Source of the DNA: Meishania litoralis
Lineage (GTDB): Bacteria; Bacteroidota; Bacteroidia; Flavobacteriales; Flavobacteriaceae
Reading direction: 5' to 3'
NCBI RefSeq assembly: GCF_042611095.1
Contig: NZ_JBHFPV010000001.1
Location: forward strand, 310,001 to 374,000
Length of the DNA stretch: 64,000 nt
How positions within the stretch are numbered: position 1 is the first letter of the stretch; each line of letters begins with the position of its first letter. The notes beneath the pieces are model-generated. The model made no database searches. It was not told where the DNA came from and worked only from the letters and a program-made list of their open reading frames with translations. The translations under genes and the position numbers were made by a program. This document shows, one piece after another, positions 17,932 through 27,496 of the stretch.

Positions 17932-20265
17932 CTAAAAATTATAGGTTACGGTCACTCTCCCGTTGATGCCCGGTTCTGATTGCCAGTACAGGTATGTGCC
18001 ATAGTTGGCCCCGGCATAGAGGTACTCGTTCAATAAATTGTTCACGTTCAACTGTACGCGAAACTTGTTGTTTTTCCATAAAAGTGCGCCATCCAATCTA
18101 AAATAATCGGGTAGATCGGATTGATTATCGGCCGCCCATGCCCATGTGGAGCGATCTATCTGGTACTGATAGCCCAAAGACGCCCCGAATCCCTTTAATA
18201 CGGAAGTTTTGGCAAAGTTGTAATTGAGCCAACCGTTGGTAACATGTTTGGCATGGCCCGCCACTCTTTCGCCTATTACACTTTCATCGGTATCTTCGGT
18301 AATCTCGACGTTGGTGTTGGCATAGTTAAGTATCACGTTGAGCTCAGGGGTAATCTCGCCCTGTACGTCAAACTCGATTCCTTTTGATCGTACTTCCCCC
18401 AATTGAATCGAGAAATCGGGATGCTCAGGGTCGGTAACAAGTACATTTTGTTTCGTAATTTGATACGCTCCCAACGAGGTTTTTAACTTGTCATTAAAAA
18501 ATGATTTTTTAATACCGCCTTCAATATCGTTTGCCTCGATGGGATCGAACGTATCCCCATTGAAATCGACACCGTTGGCCGGCAGAAATGATTGGTCGTA
18601 CAGCGCGTATGCGGATAACGTCGGTAATATATCGACGCTAAGCCCTGCCCTGGGCGAGAATTTTTTGTCCTGATCCTCTTTCCCCAGGGTCAAAAGTTCC
18701 GTATACCTGCCGGCAAGGGTAAGCCTGATCTTATCGTTCAAAAATCCTATTTCATCCTGCAAATAGTATGCCCTCACCGTATTGCCGCTGTATGGGTCTC
18801 CGCCATTTCGGTGCTGCACGGCAACGGACCTATCGAAATCCAACGGTGTGGAATTGCCATATACCGGATTGTAAATATTAAATGGAACAACATCTATGGC
18901 CACCGTATTATAAAAATCGGCCCAATATTTTTTTTCAGTAAAGTCAAAACCGCCCAACAGTTTATGGGTTATCCCTCCTGTATTGAAATTACCATAGAAA
19001 TAGGTCTGAAAATATTTTCCGACGGAAAGGGCATCCCACTGGGTAACACGCCTATCGGCATCACCGTTATCGGCAATGGACCATGCCCAGAACGATTGGC
19101 CCTCCTGATCGTACCGCAGGTAAGCAAATCGGGTTTCGAATCCCCAATTATCGGAAAAATCATGCGAGAAGTTGGTAAAGAATGTCAATTCATCGATTTC
19201 GGACGCGGGATAATTGGTGTCGGTAAACTTGAAATTCCGATCTAGACTGCCGTATCCATCAACCACTGGCGCGAAAACATAGGCGGCACCGATATAACTT
19301 TCCGCCCGTTGTAGGTTAAGTTCGGTCGTAATCCGGGTCTTGTAGGAAAACTTATAGGTCAAGGCCGGTGCCACGCCCCAACGTTCGGCATCTTCATTGC
19401 CGCGGTGGCTGTCACCCGTTTGATACATGGCGTTGAAACGGTATAACAATTTTCCATTTTCGGTCAATTTTCCGCCGAAATCAAAAGTGCCCCTGTAAAA
19501 ATCGAAACTTCCGCAACTTAGCGATACATTGCCAACGAACGCTTCGGTAGGTTTTTTTGTCACTACGTTGTAGAACCCACCAGGTTCACCTGCGGACATC
19601 ATAAAACCGGCGGGGCCTTTTACAAATTCGATGCGATCGACGAACCCCATGTCTTCGGATAACGGCCCCCATGAGTCTTGGACGTTTACCCCATTTCTAA
19701 AGGCGGGCAGGCGAAAACCGCGCATGTTGACCCGGGCAAAGTGTCCCCAATGTTCCAGCATGGTTACACCGCTGACATTTCTTATAACACCGTCCATAAT
19801 ACTGGTCGCCTGCTGGTCCTGCAATAGTTCACTGCTAATAACCTGAATATTTTGTGGCAATTTGGCAATCTCGGTTTTTAACCTTAAGGTCGAAGAAGGT
19901 TCCCTGACCACATATTGGTTTTGCCGCCCTTCTACAATGACCTCGTCAAGTTGTTCCTGTTTTTCCTGCATTACCAAATCGGGTACAAGGGTCACGGTAT
20001 TGGCTGTTACGCGCACCTTGATCGATCGAGAAGCAAACCCGACATAAGAGGCTTTGACCGTATGAGTACCCTTTTCTAGATCATTGATTTGATATTCGCC
20101 GTTGACATCCGTCATGGTACCGATCGAAGTATTTTCAATGGTAATATTTGCATTGGCTATGGGTGTTTGCTGTTCGGTAACGACTTTCCCTTTAACTCCT
20201 CCCGATTGGCCATAAGAGAGTATCCCGATAATCAAACCCAAGGCTAGCGTAGTAATTTTTTTCAT
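17932..20265 (-). CDS. TonB-dependent siderophore receptor
   Basis: 777 residues. After the signal peptide (ITTLALGLIIGILSYGQ) comes a carboxypeptidase-regulatory-like beta-sandwich (GVKGKVVTEQQTPIANANI through VSFASRSIKV-like, residues 20-100). The plug domain follows, with LPQNIQVISSELLQDQQ, GVIRNVSGVT and FVKGPAGFMMSAGEPGG, and then a 22-strand-type barrel ending in NGRVTVTYNF. The plug text is that of FhuA/FepA-type ferric-siderophore receptors. It is the first gene of a six-gene iron operon and is divergent from an AraC/PchR-like activator, which probably controls it in response to the siderophore. Confidence 0.9.
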   Translation of the reverse strand: MKKITTLALGLIIGILSYGQSGGVKGKVVTEQQTPIANANITIENTSIGTMTDVNGEYQINDLEKGTHTVKASYVGFASRSIKVRVTANTVTLVPDLVMQEKQEQLDEVIVEGRQNQYVVREPSSTLRLKTEIAKLPQNIQVISSELLQDQQATSIMDGVIRNVSGVTMLEHWGHFARVNMRGFRLPAFRNGVNVQDSWGPLSEDMGFVDRIEFVKGPAGFMMSAGEPGGFYNVVTKKPTEAFVGNVSLSCGSFDFYRGTFDFGGKLTENGKLLYRFNAMYQTGDSHRGNEDAERWGVAPALTYKFSYKTRITTELNLQRAESYIGAAYVFAPVVDGYGSLDRNFKFTDTNYPASEIDELTFFTNFSHDFSDNWGFETRFAYLRYDQEGQSFWAWSIADNGDADRRVTQWDALSVGKYFQTYFYGNFNTGGITHKLLGGFDFTEKKYWADFYNTVAIDVVPFNIYNPVYGNSTPLDFDRSVAVQHRNGGDPYSGNTVRAYYLQDEIGFLNDKIRLTLAGRYTELLTLGKEDQDKKFSPRAGLSVDILPTLSAYALYDQSFLPANGVDFNGDTFDPIEANDIEGGIKKSFFNDKLKTSLGAYQITKQNVLVTDPEHPDFSIQLGEVRSKGIEFDVQGEITPELNVILNYANTNVEITEDTDESVIGERVAGHAKHVTNGWLNYNFAKTSVLKGFGASLGYQYQIDRSTWAWAADNQSDLPDYFRLDGALLWKNNKFRVQLNVNNLLNEYLYAGANYGTYLYWQSEPGINGRVTVTYNF

Positions 20266-20282
20266 TATACAATTTGTTATTT

Positions 20283-20303
20283 TTAATTAGTCTAAATAAG
20301 TTT
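20283..20303 (-). promoter_or_regulatory. Candidate Fur-like site upstream of the siderophore receptor
   Basis: On the minus strand the sequence TTATTTAGACTAATTAAAA lies 20-40 bases before the receptor start. It has the ATTTAGA half of a Fur-type inverted repeat and a weaker right half. This is a resemblance only; the divergent AraC-type gene could also bind in this 80-base region. Confidence 0.3.
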
Positions 20304-20345
20304 GAACAAAAATAGTAAGGACAGTCTCGATAAAGATGACGAATT

Positions 20346-21332
20346 ATGACAAAAAAAAGACGTGATTTTACCAATGTGCAGATCATCGATTTGAACGAAA
20401 CGAAAGGTTCTCTTACCGAAAAAATTGGATTGCTCTCAAATACATTGACCAACAATGGCGTTCGTACCGAACACTTTCATCTAAAGCCCATCTACGGAAA
20501 AGGATCGATCACCCGTTTTCAAGCACAGGAAATCATTATTATCATGAGCGAATATCAACTATTCGATGACCTTTGCTATCGTTTATTGCCGGAGACGGAT
20601 ATACTTCAAATAAGTTTTTTGTTAAAAGGGGAAAAAATAATTTCCAAAGCGGGTGAAAGCGAAATTTTCTACGAAAACAGGGAATCCTATTTTGCAAACA
20701 TTAAGGACCTAAATGGGTACGTAAGGATTTTAGGCGGAAAATTTTTTAAGGAAATCAAGATTCGGTTGCCCATCTCATTCTTTTTAGACCATGGTTTTGT
20801 CAACGACCAGATACTAAAAAAGCTGGGGGACAGCAAGCTGATTCTTCCCATCACCGATGAACTATACTCCATTCTGATGCACCTTGAAAGAAAGGATATT
20901 TCCGGAACGGCCAATAAAATATACTTGAAGGCAAAAGTGCTGGAATTGATGGCCATTCAAATGGAGAATTATAAACATGTAGAAAGGAATCCGATAAGGA
21001 CAAATGATGATAAAGTCTTGAAAAAACTCTATTCGGTCAAGCAAACGATCAAGTCAAACCTACACGAGAACTTTTCCCTAAAGCAATTGTCCAATAAAGT
21101 CGGTCTGAACGGTAATAGCCTAAATAAAGAATTCATAAGGGTCTTTGGGTATACGATCAATGAATTTGCTACGATCGAAAAAATGAACAAAGCAAAGTAC
21201 CTTTTGGAAAATACCCAAAAAATGGTTTACCAAATAGCCGAGGAGGTAGGCTACAAAAACGCCACCCATTTTACGGCGGCCTTTAAAAGAAAGTTCAAGA
21301 TGACACCTAACACCTATCGAAAAGAATTATAA
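20346..21332 (+). CDS. AraC family transcriptional regulator (PchR-like)
   Basis: 328 residues with an N-terminal ligand-sensing region of about 215 residues and a C-terminal AraC/XylS double helix-turn-helix (residues ~228-328: IKSNLHENFSLKQLSNKVGL, MNKAKYLLENT, YQIAEEVGYKNATHFTAAFK, FKMTPNTYRKEL). The regulatory part, with a central LQISFLLKGE segment, resembles PchR, the regulator that senses ferri-siderophore. The gene is transcribed divergently from the TonB receptor operon across 80 bases, the standard arrangement for such a regulator and its target. Confidence 0.85.
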   Translation: MTKKRRDFTNVQIIDLNETKGSLTEKIGLLSNTLTNNGVRTEHFHLKPIYGKGSITRFQAQEIIIIMSEYQLFDDLCYRLLPETDILQISFLLKGEKIISKAGESEIFYENRESYFANIKDLNGYVRILGGKFFKEIKIRLPISFFLDHGFVNDQILKKLGDSKLILPITDELYSILMHLERKDISGTANKIYLKAKVLELMAIQMENYKHVERNPIRTNDDKVLKKLYSVKQTIKSNLHENFSLKQLSNKVGLNGNSLNKEFIRVFGYTINEFATIEKMNKAKYLLENTQKMVYQIAEEVGYKNATHFTAAFKRKFKMTPNTYRKEL

Positions 21333-21678
21333 AAGGCTACAGAGCATATTAGCAAATAGCCTTAAGAATTGCGTATTTCACCTACTTATCATTCGGCCTT
21401 GATCGTGAATTTCTTTTAGATCGTTCTTTGCAATTCAGGGCTTCTTCAGAATAGGGTATAAGACAAATTTCACCGCTTACCAAAAAAGTCCTCCCTTGAT
21501 CCCTCCTGAGGAGGGAAACCTCTCCCCGCCACGGATATCAGAGACGGGACAACAAGGAAAGAAGAAATCAAAATAAACCATTGTTGGTTGTCAAAAGTGA
21601 AATTTGTCGTGCACCCTCCTAATATTATGCAGTTCTATCAAAATCCATATTTAGTAACTTTAGGCTTGAATTCTTTCT
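21333..21678. other. Intergenic region with a small perfect hairpin
   Basis: No open frame of note. A perfect palindrome CCCTCCTGAGGAGGG lies at 21501-21515, without a T-run, in a stretch of C-rich sequence that looks like decayed repeat. A TAACTTTA box about 20 bases before the Nudix gene start may be its -7 promoter element. Confidence 0.4.
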
Positions 21679-22494
21679 ATGATCCTCAAGAAACAAGTCT
21701 ATCGACCCGATAAAAAGGCGAATCCGATAATCGGATTGTTCTTGTTTTTGATATCCATTGCCCTAATACTCATCACCGGGCCACTGGGGTTCATCTATGG
21801 AATTTTACATTCTTTGCTTACCAAAGGATTTCGGGGCGTAAGCGAATATTTGTTGAAAATAGCCATCTCGATCGACCAATTGGGCAATGTTCAGATGCAG
21901 CATCTGCTCAATGCTCTTTGGATAAAAGAAGGAGGCTACAAATTCGGAAACCGAGACGAAACAATCTCGAGTGCCTTGGGCCGCAACAACAAACTCGGAA
22001 CATTGACCGGGTTCGGAAGAATGATAGATAAATTTTTAGACCTTATCGACCCCGACCACTCCTTGAATTCCATCGATTACTATATAGAACCTACTGAACA
22101 GATTATCGATAAATTGGCATGGATCCATATTGTCGATGGCAAAATTCTAAGTACTAGAACCAAAGGAAAAGCAAAATTCTATATTCCTGGCGGAAAACGC
22201 GAATTTGGCGAAAGCGATGCCAAGGCCCTGTCGCGTGAAATCAAGGAGGAATTGAGTGTAGATCTTAACCTCAGCACCCTCGATTTCGTGGGAATATTCG
22301 AAGCGCAGGCCGACGGACAAGAACCCGAAATCTTGGTGCGCATGACCTGTTATTCGGCAAGCTACTCTGGCACACTGAAGCCAGATTCCGAAATCGAGAA
22401 AATTGTTTGGTTGACATATGAAGATCGCGAAAAAGTATCTGAGGTCGATAAATTGATTTTCGATTATTTAAGAAATCAATCTTTGCCGGCATGA
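21679..22494 (+). CDS. Nudix hydrolase fused to an N-terminal membrane domain
   Basis: 271 residues in two parts. Residues 1-125 begin with a long hydrophobic helix pair (IIGLFLFLISIALILITG, FIYGILHSLL) and continue with IAISIDQLGNVQMQHLLNAL, KFGNRDETISSALGRN and LDLIDPDHSLNSI, a text I associate with small membrane proteins of phages and Bacteroidota. Residues ~130-271 are a Nudix domain with the box GKREFGESDAKALSREIKEE (G-x5-E-x7-REUxEE) in which the usual Gly after the box is Ser. The Nudix part should hydrolyse a nucleotide-diphosphate compound at the membrane. The stop overlaps the sulfatase start by 4 bases (ATGA). Confidence 0.8.
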   Translation: MILKKQVYRPDKKANPIIGLFLFLISIALILITGPLGFIYGILHSLLTKGFRGVSEYLLKIAISIDQLGNVQMQHLLNALWIKEGGYKFGNRDETISSALGRNNKLGTLTGFGRMIDKFLDLIDPDHSLNSIDYYIEPTEQIIDKLAWIHIVDGKILSTRTKGKAKFYIPGGKREFGESDAKALSREIKEELSVDLNLSTLDFVGIFEAQADGQEPEILVRMTCYSASYSGTLKPDSEIEKIVWLTYEDREKVSEVDKLIFDYLRNQSLPA

Positions 22495-24014
22495 TCGATC
22501 TATCAAAAATATCCGCGCATTCTAATAAGACAGAAATTATTACTTCTTTGGCCGTGTTCATGCTCGTACTCAGCGGTTGCCGAGAACCAGAAAAGAAATC
22601 GGTACGCCCCAATATTCTTTTCATCGCCGTTGACGATCTACGTGCCGAAATCGGTGCATACGGTAAGGATTATGTGGTTTCCCCGAATATGGACGCCATC
22701 GCTTCCGAGGGTTCACTTTTTTTGAACCATTATGTGCAAGTGCCAACCTGCGGGGCTTCGCGGCATGCACTTTTAACGGGTTATCGCCCTTGGAAACCGA
22801 TTCACTTATCGAATCAGGCCTTGGAAAAAGAACTGTCCGATAAACCCGAAGATTCCATTCCCGAGACATTCATCCATCGTTTTAAACAAGAGGGGTACCA
22901 AACCATAGGAATCGGAAAAATCAGCCATTCTGCAGATGGGTATGTCTATGGTTATGAAGAAAGTCCATCCCAAAAAAGGGAATTGCCGCATAGTTGGAGC
23001 GAGCTTCTGTTCGATGCAGGAAAATGGAAAACAGGTTGGAACGCATTCTTTGCCTATGCCGACGGTGAGAATCGCCAAAGCCTCAAAAAACAGGTTAAAC
23101 CCTATGAGGCGGGTGAGGTCGATGACGAAGGGTATCCTGATGGATTAACGGCCGATCTTGCCGTTTCGAAACTCCGCGAACTCAAAGATCCGGATCAACC
23201 TTTTTTTATGGGGGTCGGCTTTTTCAAGCCCCATCTACCCTTCAACGCCCCAAAAAAGTATTGGGACCTTTATGACAGAAATAAGATTCCGTTAAGCGAA
23301 AACCCAAATATTCCCGAAAATATAAATCTGAAAAGCCTGCACGAAAGCGGCGAGTTCAACCAATATACCTTGGGGGAAGAAAAGGCAAGCCTTTCGAAGT
23401 CGGTGTCCGATTCATACGCCCGAAAATTGAGACATGCCTACCTTGCCTCGATTAGCTATACCGATGCCCAAATCGGTAAATTGATGCGTGAATTGAAATC
23501 AACCGGACTGGATAAAAACACCATTATCGTTATCTGGGGGGATCATGGCTGGCATTTGGGAGATCAACGGGTTTGGGGCAAACATTCCCTTTTCGAGAAT
23601 GCCCTAAGAAGCACTCTTATCATAAAGTCACCTTTCTTGGAGCATCGGAACAAGACCGTTGAAACCATTATTGAATCGGTAGACATCTACCCTACTCTGT
23701 TAGAATTGGCCAATATTACTTCAATGCAAAAAACGGATGGTAAAAGTTTTTTAAATAGCATGGAGGGAAAAGAATCAGAAGAAAACGAAGTCGCCTATAG
23801 TTATTTTAAAGATGGCATTTCAATGCGCACCAAAAACTATCGATTGACCAAGTATAATAGACAAGATGAGCCCACGCTTGAACTCTATGATTATGAGATT
23901 GACCCTTGGGAGACGAAAAATATCGCCGCCGATAGCATAAAACTGGTTGAAAAATTACTGCCATTGCTCGAAAAAGGAGACACGGGAATTAATCAAAATA
24001 CACCACGGAAATAG
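22491..24014 (+). CDS. Sulfatase lipoprotein, iduronate-2-sulfatase-like
   Basis: 507 residues, lipoprotein signal ending in LVLSGC (Cys30). The sulfatase domain begins RPNILFIAVDDLRAEIGAYG, the metal-binding Asp pair. The formylglycine motif is CGASRHALLTG near residue 84, the C-x-[AP]-S-R form, and GDHGWHLGDQ near residue 350 supplies further metal ligands. The sequence is of the S1 iduronate-2-sulfatase type (DDLR, FFKPHLPFNAPKKYWDLYD). It would remove sulfate from a marine polysaccharide in the periplasm or at the surface and needs maturation by a formylglycine-generating enzyme not in this window. It is translationally coupled to the Nudix gene. Confidence 0.88.
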   Translation: MIDLSKISAHSNKTEIITSLAVFMLVLSGCREPEKKSVRPNILFIAVDDLRAEIGAYGKDYVVSPNMDAIASEGSLFLNHYVQVPTCGASRHALLTGYRPWKPIHLSNQALEKELSDKPEDSIPETFIHRFKQEGYQTIGIGKISHSADGYVYGYEESPSQKRELPHSWSELLFDAGKWKTGWNAFFAYADGENRQSLKKQVKPYEAGEVDDEGYPDGLTADLAVSKLRELKDPDQPFFMGVGFFKPHLPFNAPKKYWDLYDRNKIPLSENPNIPENINLKSLHESGEFNQYTLGEEKASLSKSVSDSYARKLRHAYLASISYTDAQIGKLMRELKSTGLDKNTIIVIWGDHGWHLGDQRVWGKHSLFENALRSTLIIKSPFLEHRNKTVETIIESVDIYPTLLELANITSMQKTDGKSFLNSMEGKESEENEVAYSYFKDGISMRTKNYRLTKYNRQDEPTLELYDYEIDPWETKNIAADSIKLVEKLLPLLEKGDTGINQNTPRK

Positions 24015-24056
24015 ATTGGTTCAGAACATTAATTTCATTGTTGGTCAAAGTTTTTA

Positions 24057-24064
24057 TTACTTTG
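24057..24064 (+). promoter_or_regulatory. Bacteroidota -7 promoter box for ppgK
   Basis: TTACTTTG matches the TAnnTTTG -7 consensus in all but one position, and a TTG lies about 16 bases upstream. It sits 26 bases before the chosen ppgK start and after the sulfatase stop, which supports a separate promoter and the internal start. Confidence 0.5.
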
Positions 24065-24090
24065 CGGCCGATAATTTAAATTCTTTTTTA

Positions 24091-24843
24091 ATGGAAATTT
24101 TGGGCATTGATATTGGCGGTTCGGGTATAAAGGGTGCGTTGGTCGACCTTGAGAAAGGCGAGCTGACCACAGAAAGATTTCGCATACCGACACCCAAATC
24201 AAGAAAGCCTGAAAAAATGGCCAATGTGGTCAAACAAATTGTCGAGCATTTTGATTATAAAGGTGCCGTAGGATGTGGCTTCCCTACGGTAATCAAAAAT
24301 GGAATCTGTCGATCTTCGGGCAACTTGCATAAATCTTGGGACCATCTCAACGCCGAAGAACTTTTTGAAAAGGTCACGGGTCGTGAATTTACGGTAATCA
24401 ACGATGCAGATGCCGCCGGTTATGCCACTATGAACTATGGCAGCGGTAAGAACAAAGATGGTTTCGTAGTTATGATCACCATAGGAACGGGGCTTGGTAG
24501 TGGCGCTTTTTTCAACGGTGAACTGATACCTAACTTTGAACTGGGCCAAATTCCTTATAAAAAATACAAAAAGATTGAGTCTTGGGCCGCTGCTTCGGCC
24601 AAGGAACGCGAAGAACTCTCTTACGAACAATGGGGCAAGCGTTTCAATAAATTCTTGAAATATGTTGAGTTGATCGTTTCGCCCGACCTTGTAATCTTAG
24701 GAGGCGGCACTTCAAAAGATTGGGACGAGTACAAAGCGTATATAAACGTAGAAATGCCCGTAATGCCCGCAGAACTCCAAAACCATGCCGGAATTATCGG
24801 TGCGGCCTGTGCCGCCCAAGTGAGAAAAAAAATATTGGGTTAG
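24091..24843 (+). CDS. ppgK: Polyphosphate glucokinase (ROK family)
   Basis: 250 residues; phosphorylates glucose with polyphosphate or ATP. The start at 24091 (MEILGIDIGGSGIKGALVD) is the ROK phosphate-1 motif; the frame is open 48 codons further upstream but that part lies inside the sulfatase gene and has no family match. Other features are VGCGFPTVIKNG, NDADAAGYATMNYG, the GTGLGSGAFFNGELIPNFEL segment and VILGGGTSKD. The missing zinc-binding Cys cluster of many ROK proteins and the NFELGQIPY text point to the PpgK branch. Confidence 0.88.
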   Translation: MEILGIDIGGSGIKGALVDLEKGELTTERFRIPTPKSRKPEKMANVVKQIVEHFDYKGAVGCGFPTVIKNGICRSSGNLHKSWDHLNAEELFEKVTGREFTVINDADAAGYATMNYGSGKNKDGFVVMITIGTGLGSGAFFNGELIPNFELGQIPYKKYKKIESWAAASAKEREELSYEQWGKRFNKFLKYVELIVSPDLVILGGGTSKDWDEYKAYINVEMPVMPAELQNHAGIIGAACAAQVRKKILG

Positions 24844-24916
24844 CCCATCGTTGTGACGACTCAACAATTTGAAGAAGGCAAATTTTTCACAGTATTTCCC
24901 GATATTCCGAAAAGTG

Positions 24917-26716
24917 CTAACCGACCTTGTTCCGCTTTCTATCGACTTCTTTCAAAAAGATCTTTCGAAGGCGTAAATGCTTTGGTGTGACCTCAACATA
25001 TTCATCTTTCTGGATATATTCCAAAGCTTCCTCCAACGAAAACTTGATGGCCGGTACGATTTTGGCCTTATCATCGGCCCCGGCCGAACGAACGTTCGAT
25101 AGTTTTTTAGTCTTGGTGATATTGATCGTCATGTCATCGCCTCGCGAATTTTCACCGATTACCTGTCCCTCATAAATATCCTCTCCAGGGTCAACGAAGA
25201 ACTTGCCTCGATCTTGAAGCTTATCTATGGAATAGGGAATTGCCTTGCCGTTTTCCATAGAGACCAACGAACCGTTCTGGCGTTGTGGAATATCGCCTTT
25301 CATGGGTTGGTACTCTAAAAATCGGTGTGCCATGATAGCCTCTCCCGCGGTCGCGGTCAGCAATTGGTTACGCAGGCCGATAATTCCCCTTGAAGGAATC
25401 AAAAACTCGCAGACCATACGATCGCCCTTGGCTTCCATACTGGTCATTTCACCTTTTCTAATGGAGACCATCTCAACGGCCTTACCAGAAACTTCTTCGG
25501 GCAAATCAATGGTCAAAAATTCTATCGGTTCACATTTGACCCCGTCTATTTCTTTGATGATCACCTGCGGCTGGCCAATTTGGAGTTCATAGCCCTCACG
25601 ACGCATCGTTTCGATCAAAACGGAGAGGTGCAGGACCCCGCGCCCGAATACCAAAAATTTATCGGCACTGTCAGTTTCATTTACCCGAAGCGCCAGGTTC
25701 TTTTCCAATTCGCGCTCCAAACGCTCTTTGATGTGGCGTGAAGTCACGAACTTACCATCTTGCCCAAAAAACGGACTATCATTGATCGTGAACAACATGC
25801 TCATTGTCGGTTCATCTATGGCTATGGTCTTCAAGCCTTCAGGGTTTTCGACGTCGGCGATGGTATCGCCTATTTCAAAACCTTCGAGACCGATTATTGC
25901 ACAAATGTCACCTGTGGCGACTTCTTTTACCTTGAGGCGACCAAGGCCTTCGAAAGTAAAAAGTTCTTTGATCTTGGATTTTACAATGGTACCATTCCTT
26001 TTTACCAAAGAAACCTGCTGCCCTTCCCTAAGGGTTCCTCGCTGTAACCTTCCGATGGCAATTCGCCCCGTAAAAGATGAATAATCCAATGAAGTGATCA
26101 ACATTTGCGTATTGCCTTCCTTCGGTTCAAAAGTCGGAATGTGCTCTACGACCATATCCAACAAAGGCTCGATGGTAGCTGTGGGCTTTTGCCAATCGTC
26201 GCTCATCCAATTGTGCTTTGCCGATCCATAAACAGTGGGGAAATCGAGCTGCCACTCTTCGGCACCAAGCTCGAACATAAGATCAAAAACCTTCTCATGT
26301 ACTTCTTCTGGTGTACAATTTTCCTTGTCTACCTTATTGATGACAACACAAGGTTTCAGGCCCAGGTCAATGGCCTTTTGCAATACAAAACGCGTCTGCG
26401 GCATTGGGCCTTCAAAAGCATCGACCAACAATAGTACCCCGTCGGCCATATTCAACACACGCTCGACCTCACCACCGAAATCGGCGTGGCCCGGGGTGTC
26501 GATAATGTTGATCTTCGTTTCTTTGTAAACGACCGATACATTCTTTGAGGTAATGGTAATTCCCCTTTCGCGTTCCAGATCATTGTTATCAAGGATCAGT
26601 TCGCCCGTGTTCTGGTTGTCCCTGAACAACTGGCAATGGTGCATGATCTTATCGACCAATGTGGTCTTACCATGGTCAACGTGGGCAATAATGGCAATAT
26701 TCTTAGTAACCGACAT
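24917..26716 (-). CDS. typA: GTP-binding ribosome-associated protein TypA/BipA
   Basis: 599 residues; a translational GTPase that binds ribosomes and helps assembly under stress. The start at 26716 (MSVTKNIAIIAHVDHGKTTL) puts the G1 motif at residue 10 as in the family; the frame extends 29 codons upstream through low-quality sequence. G2-G4 motifs are ERGITITSKN, DTPGHADFGGEVER and NKVDK; domains II, III, V and the C-terminal RNA-binding region (PTKGDIPQRQNGSLVS-like, GEDIYEGQVIGE) are all present. Full length. Confidence 0.96.
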   Translation of the reverse strand: MSVTKNIAIIAHVDHGKTTLVDKIMHHCQLFRDNQNTGELILDNNDLERERGITITSKNVSVVYKETKINIIDTPGHADFGGEVERVLNMADGVLLLVDAFEGPMPQTRFVLQKAIDLGLKPCVVINKVDKENCTPEEVHEKVFDLMFELGAEEWQLDFPTVYGSAKHNWMSDDWQKPTATIEPLLDMVVEHIPTFEPKEGNTQMLITSLDYSSFTGRIAIGRLQRGTLREGQQVSLVKRNGTIVKSKIKELFTFEGLGRLKVKEVATGDICAIIGLEGFEIGDTIADVENPEGLKTIAIDEPTMSMLFTINDSPFFGQDGKFVTSRHIKERLERELEKNLALRVNETDSADKFLVFGRGVLHLSVLIETMRREGYELQIGQPQVIIKEIDGVKCEPIEFLTIDLPEEVSGKAVEMVSIRKGEMTSMEAKGDRMVCEFLIPSRGIIGLRNQLLTATAGEAIMAHRFLEYQPMKGDIPQRQNGSLVSMENGKAIPYSIDKLQDRGKFFVDPGEDIYEGQVIGENSRGDDMTINITKTKKLSNVRSAGADDKAKIVPAIKFSLEEALEYIQKDEYVEVTPKHLRLRKIFLKEVDRKRNKVG

Positions 26717-26826
26717 AGTTTTTCTTTGAGCGCGCAAAGATACTGCTATTTTTTTCGTGCGCACCCTAACTATGATTATTTTTATCGCATTGGTTTTTAG
26801 CAAGTTGACCCATAAATGATGCTCGG

Positions 26827-27417
26827 TCAGTCAAAAACCGGTTTCCTCGATTTCCTTTTCGTGGCTACCCAACCAAAGGTAAAGTTTACCAAGGGGCCAT
26901 AACCATTCGGAACGCCATCTCCTTGGTAATAGCCCGCCCCTAATTCGGCATTAAAATTAAATCCGTTTTTATAGGTACGCTGAATACCGTAAGTAGCACC
27001 ATAAAAACCAAGGTTAAAATCATCTGGCCCCTCTATATCGGTACCAAGGCGCAATTGCGAAAAAAAGATACTTCTTGCCGCCGCAATATAGTTGCCCGAA
27101 TTACCTGAAACATTTTTGCTACGGGCGATTCTTCGTGAAAAATTATGATAATACCTAACCCTGGTATGTAGGGTAAGTCCAACCGCGTAACCTTCTTCAT
27201 AAGTGGCATAACCAAGTCCGAGACCACCGGAAGCACTAACATTTTTGAACAATCCCAGTTCATAACTAAACCCCGGGCTCAACAAATCAAATCTAAACTG
27301 ATGCCGTTCAAGATTGATAAGGCCGAAGGTGTTTCCTTTCTCCTTTGTCTGCGCATTCAATAAAACCGAGAAACAACAGAATAGCAGAAAAAGAGCGATG
27401 CAGCGATTTAGTACCAT
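26827..27417 (-). CDS. Small outer-membrane beta-barrel protein, unknown function
   Basis: 196 residues with a signal peptide (CIALFLLFCCFSVLLNAQ) and alternating polar/hydrophobic strands typical of an 8- to 10-strand barrel (FRFDLLSPGFSYELGLFKN, AVGLTLHTRVRYYHNF, FNLGFYGATYGIQRTYKNG, FNAELGAGYYQGDG, PLVNFTFGWVATKR). No named family is clear. It stands alone, convergent neighbour to none, and is transcribed divergently from kdsA. Confidence 0.7.
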   Translation of the reverse strand: MVLNRCIALFLLFCCFSVLLNAQTKEKGNTFGLINLERHQFRFDLLSPGFSYELGLFKNVSASGGLGLGYATYEEGYAVGLTLHTRVRYYHNFSRRIARSKNVSGNSGNYIAAARSIFFSQLRLGTDIEGPDDFNLGFYGATYGIQRTYKNGFNFNAELGAGYYQGDGVPNGYGPLVNFTFGWVATKRKSRKPVFD

Positions 27418-27473
27418 AAAGCCAAAATGATTTTGATATCGATAAATCTAAAAAGTAAACCATAGTTAAGTAC

Positions 27474-27481
27474 TATCTTTG
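27474..27481 (+). promoter_or_regulatory. Bacteroidota -7 promoter box for kdsA
   Basis: TATCTTTG is a perfect match to TAnnTTTG, 15 bases before the kdsA ATG. No clear -33 TTG at the expected spacing was found. Confidence 0.45.
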
Positions 27482-27496
27482 GGGAAATTTTATGAA

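Noticed and set aside
21501..21515. CCCTCCTGAGGAGGG as a terminator
   Set aside because: Perfect palindrome but no T-run on either strand and about 170 bases after the AraC gene.
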